NCBI GenBank assembly: GCA_001051155.2 | Contig: JYIP02000011.1 | Span: forward strand, 1-64,000 | Direction of reading: 5' to 3' | DNA: 64,000 nt | From: Chrysoporthe austroafricana | Lineage: Eukaryota; Ascomycota; Sordariomycetes; Diaporthales; Cryphonectriaceae | Part shown: positions 58,505-64,000 of the stretch, in pieces | Layout: the number at the start of each line of letters is the position of its first letter | Numbering within the stretch: the first letter of the stretch is position 1 | The notes under the pieces: generated by a model | Told to the model about the DNA's origin: nothing | The model's input: the letters and a program-made list of their open reading frames with translations, nothing else | The model's database searches: none | Made by a program: the position numbers and the translations under genes

Positions 58505-60429
58505 ATGACCACGCTCTCCAAGGATGCGGAGCCTCAGGTGTCCCGGGTCGACGACAATGGCGAACACCCAGGTATGCAGCGTTGAGGGATATCAAAGCTT
58601 ACTTACTGACGAAGAAACAGCTGTACCGGAGGTAAAGTGGTACAGATCAACCTTTTACAATATCACCATCCTCGGTCTCTGCAATTTCGCAGCCCCAGGC
58701 ATTTGGACGGCCATGAACTCATTGGGCGCTGGAGGCACCGCGAGTCCACAACTGGTTAACACGGCGAATGCACTGACGTTTTGCCTAATGGTTGTCTCTT
58801 GCTTCTTCTCGAGTGCCCTTGTCCATTATATTGGCATAAAAGGTATGTTTGATCAGAGACAACGGTCATTCAAAGGGCATCTGCTTGTGTTTGATCTCAA
58901 ATGACTAATTAGAATGCAGGGGCTCTGGTCTTTGGGACGTAAGTAATTTTCGCTCGCTGCTGAAGTCTAAACTACGCCGCAGTGAGTCGCGCCTTTAGGA
59001 GCTAACTTTTTCTTTTTTTTGAACCCTTGCAGCATCGGATATGCGCCGTTCGCGGCGGGTCTATACACGAACAGCAGATACGGCCTAGAATGGCTCGAAT
59101 TATTTGGAGCAGCGCTTTGCGGCATCTCAGCCGGTGTCTTCTGGATGTAAGAGATTCTTCCGAATATTAGGTTATGAAACTCTAGACTGTATGGTGCGGT
59201 TCTGACATAACTATTTCTGAAATTAAGGGCTGAAGCAGCACTCTGTATCGCCTATCCTGAGCCTTGGAATAAGGGAAAGGCCTTGGGATATTGGCTCACA
59301 TACAGACTTTCGGGCCAGATTATTGGCGGTGCCGTCAATATCGGCCTAAATGCAGACAGAAATACGGCAGGCTCAGTCTCGTACAACGTCTACATTCTTT
59401 TCATCGCCATACAGGCAGCGGGGCCTTTCGTAGCTCTCTTGCTTAATAGGCCGAGCAAAGTTCAGAGGAAGGATGGAAAGAAGGTCGTACTAGAGATTCT
59501 TCAACATCCTTGGTACGAGATGAAGAAGACTGCACGACTCTTCTGCACGAAGAAGTTCCTCCTCATAGTGCCGTTGATCGGACAGGCAGTCTTCGCGGAG
59601 GCTGTTTTCTTCACTTATTTGTCCCGTACGTACTTACCAAGTTACATCAGTAAGGAATGTTGCCGACACCCAGCTAACGAGACGGCCATGTTCAATAGTC
59701 TGGTTCAGTGTAAGGGCCCGGGCCTTGGGCTCATTCTTAGGTGGAATAGCTGCAATTACGGGAGGAAACATTCTGGGCGTAAGTCTCAACAGATGCAATC
59801 TACGTATTTTCCCCGCGATACTGACAATTTAACTATTCCACAGTATTGGCTAGACCGCATTAATGTACCCCTGAAGTTAAGAACACGTCTCACTTTTGCA
59901 GTGATTCTCACTCTACAGGGTGCATTCTGGATTTGGGCAACCATCATTGTCACCCTGTTCAGGAGAACTCAGCCGACATACGACTGGTCAGATGCTGGCT
60001 TCGGCAAGGGATTCGCTGTCTTCATTTTCCTCTCACTGGGATTTCAATTGAACTATCTGTATCTGTAAGTCGGGCTGTCTCTTCAAACTGAAGCTGGTTG
60101 CGACGATATGATTCCACGTGGGTCCTGACGAATGCTGTCTCAGTTATTTTGTGATACAGAACCTTGCCGGCAACGACGAGGCTCTGGTGATTCGCTACGC
60201 GGCACTCTTGCGTGGCACAGAAAGTGCCTGGCAGGCCCTGAGCTATGGCCTGGAATCACTCACGATCTTTGGTCAATGCGCAGGCGTGTACATGAATTTC
60301 GCCTTGTGGGCGATCGCTATCGGCCCTGCCTGGCTTGTGGTCCGGCATTTCGGAGTAGATGAACACTTGACGAGTACCACATCATCTCCGGCTGAGCCTG
60401 CATTGGAAGATTCGGAGAAGAGCAGCTGA
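58505..60429 (+). CDS. UNC93-like MFS membrane protein
   Basis: Eight exons (58505-58571, 58621-58842, 58920-58938, 59033-59146, 59228-59625, 59699-59778, 59844-60064, 60144-60429) give 468 residues with about eleven or twelve membrane segments. The fungal UNC93-like branch of the major facilitator superfamily is recognised from WYRSTFYNITILGLCNFAAP in helix 1, GIWTAMNSLGAGG after it, and GYAPFAAGLYTNSRYG near helix 3, with the later AEAALCIAYPEPWNKGKALG loop. No transport substrate is established for this branch, though members occur in metabolite clusters. The third exon is only 19 nt and the second junction is required to keep GALVFGTIGYAPF in frame. A second transporter beside the DHA2-type one fits a locus that handles a diffusible small molecule. 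Confidence 0.87.
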
Positions 60430-61192
60430 GATGGAGCCTTCGTAGGAGCTACAGCGAGGGCAAGCGTGGGTCACATAATCATTCTTGGTTGGGGGTTCGA
60501 TGAGCTAGAAATATTGTTATACAAGACTGCTCAGCGTTCGCCGCTACGGGACTGTTATATGCGGGAATAGAGGTTTCGCAAGGTGCTGCTTGATGATATC
60601 ACTAGCTTTGATTCAATATATATCCTTCAACGGACTCTTTGCCAGTCCAAGGCTATGGCTAATTCGTAGCACGAACTGTGGTGAAAGGGATGGAGGCTGG
60701 GGCAGGCGACAAGACCGCGACCCAACCCTCCGTGGTCCTTAAGAGCTTTCTTTCCTCTTTTTACTTCCTCTGACAGTATGTCAGTGCAGCAGAGCGTGTT
60801 TACAATTTGATTTGCTTACAAAATTCGATACGCTTGCCATGCTGATATGCTGCCAATACCAAAAGTAGACGTCAACAACCTCTTAATACTACAAAGGAAG
60901 GACAATGTTAGGCTGCTACAATCATATTACTAGCCTCGAACTCACCTATTAACTAGGAAGACATATATACCAATGATTAGAGCATATCATCTCGTTTATG
61001 GTATTCTTGTTAATACTAGTTCTCAGTTTTGTGCTTTGCTAAACACGGGTATCGAAGCCTCTGGCATCATGGTGCAGCACTAAATTAGTCACGACGAAAC
61101 AATATATTTCAGAGAAATCTTTTTATGTAGATCATCTAAACAGACCGCGCCACCGGCCGCTTCATCTTGAACCTCCAAGGATCAACGGCCCA
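60430..61192. other. convergent 3' intergenic region
   Basis: About 760 bp between two stops on opposite strands. AT-rich toward 61,100; no gene is supported. Confidence 0.5.
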
Positions 61193-62607
61193 TCACGACT
61201 CGGGCAACCTGACAATCAACTTTCCACCGCTAATCTCCCCTCTTCGCATCCTGTCCAACCCAGTGTTCACATTCTCGAGGCCTTCCTCAATATCTATGAT
61301 CTCTGGTGGAGATACAAGGCCTTGCTCTAGTAGCCGCTCAAGCCATGTAACCATAGCATGGCCCACTGCCGGCACCTCATGAAACAGCTTGATGGGCACC
61401 GAGTGCAGCGCAACTCCTTCGGCTGAGACTCCCTTGGGCAACCCGGTCAGCCCAATGAGATGGGATGACAGTGAGGGGTTCGTGCGTGGTGTAGCAGGAG
61501 GAGAAGGTGGCCTTGCGTCTATTGATCCTGACCGACTCTTGGTCAGGCCTTCGAGAAGGACGCCGGCGGTGTCCTTGCCTCGTGTGTCGATGCCAAACCG
61601 GATCTCATCTCCTACATTAGTCTGAAGGACCTGGATGGCCCGCTGAGGGTCATGGCTGTCAATCAGCAAGTCCGGCCGGATGAACTTGTGGTTCGAGATC
61701 CGCAGGCCGTGTTTGGCACTGTCCACGATTGTAGCAACTTTGAGCCCAGCGAGCCGTGCAAGCTGGACCGTCAGATTTGCTGATGTCGCGGAACCTTTTG
61801 AAGGACCTCAGCGTCAGCATCAACGTATTCACCAGCCTGCAAGTAACGCCCGTTTAGGATCAAGCATCGTAACTCACCTCCCCAAACCGCAAGCCAGTCC
61901 CCAGGTCTTGCACGCTCGTGCTCAGGTATGCCACTAAGAGATTCGGTGCGAACATCTTCGGGGATCGATTCTGGGGCCACCGCCTTCACGATCTTCAACA
62001 GGTCTGGTCCACCTGCTACCTCGCTGAAGTCAACACCCATGCATATCCCCAGTGCAAGTGAGGCTGCTACGAAGGCGACTCCAAGTGTCGACCCTTCTTC
62101 ATACGAAATTTGAGGTGGTAGGCGGACTGCGTTAAAATCGAAGGTGACAACAAATTCCTGATATGCTGCCTTCCGAAGATCCCGGTAGTCTGTGGAAATA
62201 GCGATGACCTGTTGCGTTTTAAGTATTACTTTCTTTACCTTGATAATAGAGACGACGGCAGGGAGACTTACCCGATCTCCAACATTAAACCTCGACGATG
62301 TACTGGAGATTTGGCAAACATCGCCAGACAGTTCCCTGCCAGAAATGTAGGGAAGCTCTGGTATGGCAAAGTTGAAGTCACTTGTCAGGGTGGTGATCAG
62401 CACGGCTCTAGCACGCAATCGAGTTTCACTGCAGACTCACGGTGCCTTCCAATCTATGGGGTTGAGCCCGATGGTGTTTGTTTTTACGAGAAGCTCGGCG
62501 TCTCCTTGGAGTTTTGGCACAGGATAATTTTCGACGAGCTTGTAGGGCTGTCTCGGACCGTGTAACAGTAGGATGCGTTGTGTCTCGGGGACTGCAGATG
62601 GTGACAT
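61193..62607 (-). CDS. medium-chain reductase, trans-enoyl reductase/ToxD-like
   Basis: Four exons (62607-62441, 62380-62272, 62208-61878, 61794-61193) give 402 residues. The sequence has the zinc-less alcohol-dehydrogenase-like fold: substrate domain with TIGLNPIDWKAPDF, the PYISGRELSG and FNVGDRV strands, and the nucleotide site formed across the last intron (AVWGGSATSANLTVQLARLAG), which binds NADPH. The closing GKLIVRL is typical of the trans-acting enoyl reductases that partner fungal PKSs and of ToxD-like proteins. Such enzymes reduce an activated double bond, and their presence hints at a reducing PKS nearby, which is not in the window. An in-frame ATG 40 codons upstream of 62607 adds a basic, uncharacteristic leader and is less likely. 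Confidence 0.85.
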
Positions 62608-63467
62608 TATGGCTGGCGGTGATGAGACGGCGGCATAAATCACACTTAAGCTGTTGGCGGAGTCTTTGGCAGCTTTTCTGGTTCTGGCTTTACTTGACAG
62701 CTTGCGAAGTAACGCCCATCCGACCATGACTGGATGTTTATCTCACAGAGTGACCAAGTTGGGATCGCATGTATCGCTGCTTGGATGACGTGCCGCCTGT
62801 ATTCTTGTAGCGTAAAGTCTGCCTCGCCTCGCGCTACGAATTTGACCCTGAAAATAAACGCCTGTGGATTGACCGCACGGCCCGGTTACAAATCATCAGA
62901 ATCCAAGATAACGACATCTCACCGGCAGGCCACGCGACGATGTCGCAGATAGGAAGGAAAGCGACTCCCGATGCATAGCAGCGAGATATGGCGCAAGCAG
63001 CTCTGCATACTTCATCATCGCATTAAGGTTCCGAAGCCCCACGCCCTGTCTCAATTTTCCGGGCTAATGGACATCTGTTATACTCAGGCCGAAGTTGATG
63101 AGTATTCCCGAAACGCAGGGTATTTGGTGGAGAATATCTGGCAGCAATTCGTTGTCCCTTTTGGCTGCAGCATACGGGGCGTCATGGCACACCATCCACG
63201 CTGGTATGGCGCAATAGTCCGCCGTAGGAAGCACGCCTTTCGGACAACCGTACCGGTAGCTACCCTAGATGATCGCCAATGGAATGAGGAGCCATGTGAT
63301 TGGGGCCGGAATCATATTACCGTAGTCGGACATACTGAAATGCAGTGATGAGGCGCCCTGCACGATGCTCCTAAGACTTCTCTATTGAACTGATTCAGCA
63401 CAAGGTTACGATACGCGACCCTGGCAGACGTCCTACACCGCAGGGCAAGATCTTTGGTTCCGTCAAT
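62608..63467. promoter_or_regulatory. divergent promoter region reductase/FMN monooxygenase
   Basis: 860 bp between two divergent starts. A 125-codon open frame at 62971-63348 is present but has no domain, so I treat the region as non-coding. Shared control of the two flanking genes is inferred only from their arrangement. Confidence 0.4.
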
Positions 63468-64000
63468 ATGGCTACCCAGAATGGCGAAGGCAAGCGAAAG
63501 CGTCTCATAGTGAACGCTTTCGTGGAGATGTGTACGTACCCAGTGATCTACAAGTCATCTGCAAGGTGAGACGACTGTTCTCACAAGTGCTTTAGGCAGC
63601 GGGCACCAGTCACCAGGCCTATGGAGACATCCTGACGACCAGTCTTGGAAATTCACCGATGTTGACCACTGGGTCGAGCTGGCCAAGCTCCTCGAGAAGG
63701 CCAACTTTCATGGCATATTCATTGCTGATGTTTTGGGAGGTTACGATGTGTACAAAGCATCCCTGGATCCGGCCGTCGTGACCGGCGCTCAATGTAAGTC
63801 TATATCAGAGCCTGTGCCTCTAGATATACCGGCCGCCGCCGGCTGCTGAATAACTGGACGCCCAGGGCCTGTCAACGAGCCGCTGTCCGTGGTATCTGCG
63901 ATGGCTGCCTCGACACGCAACATCGGCTTTGGCGTGACTGTCTCTACGACTTACGAACAGCCGTACCATCTCGCGCGGCGACTGAGTACGGTGGATCACC
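63468..64000 (+). CDS. NtaA/SnaA/DszA-type FMN monooxygenase, 5' part
   Basis: The window ends inside this gene. Three exons are visible: 63468-63531, 63596-63793 and 63866 onward. Read together they match bacterial-luciferase-like, FMNH2-dependent monooxygenases of the nitrilotriacetate/pristinamycin/dibenzothiophene group: SPGLWRHPDD near residue 26, HWVELAKLLEKANFHGIFIAD, then WPVNEPLSVVSAMAASTRNIGFGV and YEQPYHLARRLSTVDH, all in the order of the TIM-barrel N-terminal half. These enzymes need reduced flavin supplied by a partner reductase and oxidise C, N or S centres; they are often horizontally acquired in fungi. About one third of the protein is seen. Confidence 0.87.

Noticed and set aside
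62971..63348. A 125-codon plus-strand frame between two divergent genes
   Set aside because: No recognisable domain, and it occupies the promoter region of the FMN monooxygenase gene. It could be real but nothing supports it.

Overview
The window is nuclear DNA of a filamentous ascomycete (Pezizomycotina, most likely Sordariomycetes). The reasons are the short introns (about 44-160 bp) with fungal splice and branch sites, the ascomycete gene set (GUP1, TFIIS, alanyl-tRNA synthetase, PTH11-like and UNC93-like membrane proteins, several P450s), and a retrotransposon mutated in the pattern of repeat-induced point mutation (RIP). The species cannot be named from sequence alone. Gene models were built by hand from reading frame, splice sites and phase; intron positions are inferences unless the protein motif forces them.

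Bases 1 to about 25,000 are GC-rich housekeeping sequence. In order they hold: a conserved coiled-coil protein (460-2963, -); a long 5.2 kb stretch rich in simple repeats; a FAR-17a/AIG1-like membrane protein (8204-9436, +); the MBOAT protein GUP1 (9730-11851, -); transcription elongation factor TFIIS (13590-14782, +); a membrane-anchored cysteine-synthase-like PLP enzyme (15173-16588, -); an NDUFAF7/MidA-type methyltransferase (17071-18817, +); alanyl-tRNA synthetase (19213-22310, -); a conserved acidic protein (22973-23846, +); and a single-pass membrane protein with two PPxY motifs (24247-24967, -).

From about 26 kb the base composition falls and the content becomes accessory. Seven genes look like parts of a biosynthetic or catabolic oxidation locus: a 14-TM-type MFS exporter (27801-29869, -), P450-1 (31311-33287, -), P450-2 (34067-35871, +), a PTH11/rhodopsin-domain receptor-like protein (36530-38256, -) and P450-3 (40755-42896, +) on the left; and on the right a Baeyer-Villiger-type flavin monooxygenase (55629-57639, +), a UNC93-like MFS protein (58505-60429, +), a medium-chain reductase of the trans-acting enoyl reductase type (61193-62607, -) and the 5' part of an NtaA/SnaA/DszA-type FMN monooxygenase (63468 to the window end, +). 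No backbone enzyme (PKS, NRPS, terpene cyclase) is visible, so one may lie beyond 64 kb or be absent.

Between the two halves sits a complete Ty3/Gypsy chromovirus, 45150-52492, with two 490-bp LTRs and a 5-bp target duplication. It is read on the minus strand, is heavily damaged, and its LTRs differ by about 46 substitutions that are all transitions. It also carries a Zn2Cys6-like open reading frame on the opposite strand, starting just inside the 3' LTR. This antisense gene, and the oxygenase-rich cluster around the element, are the most interesting parts of the window.
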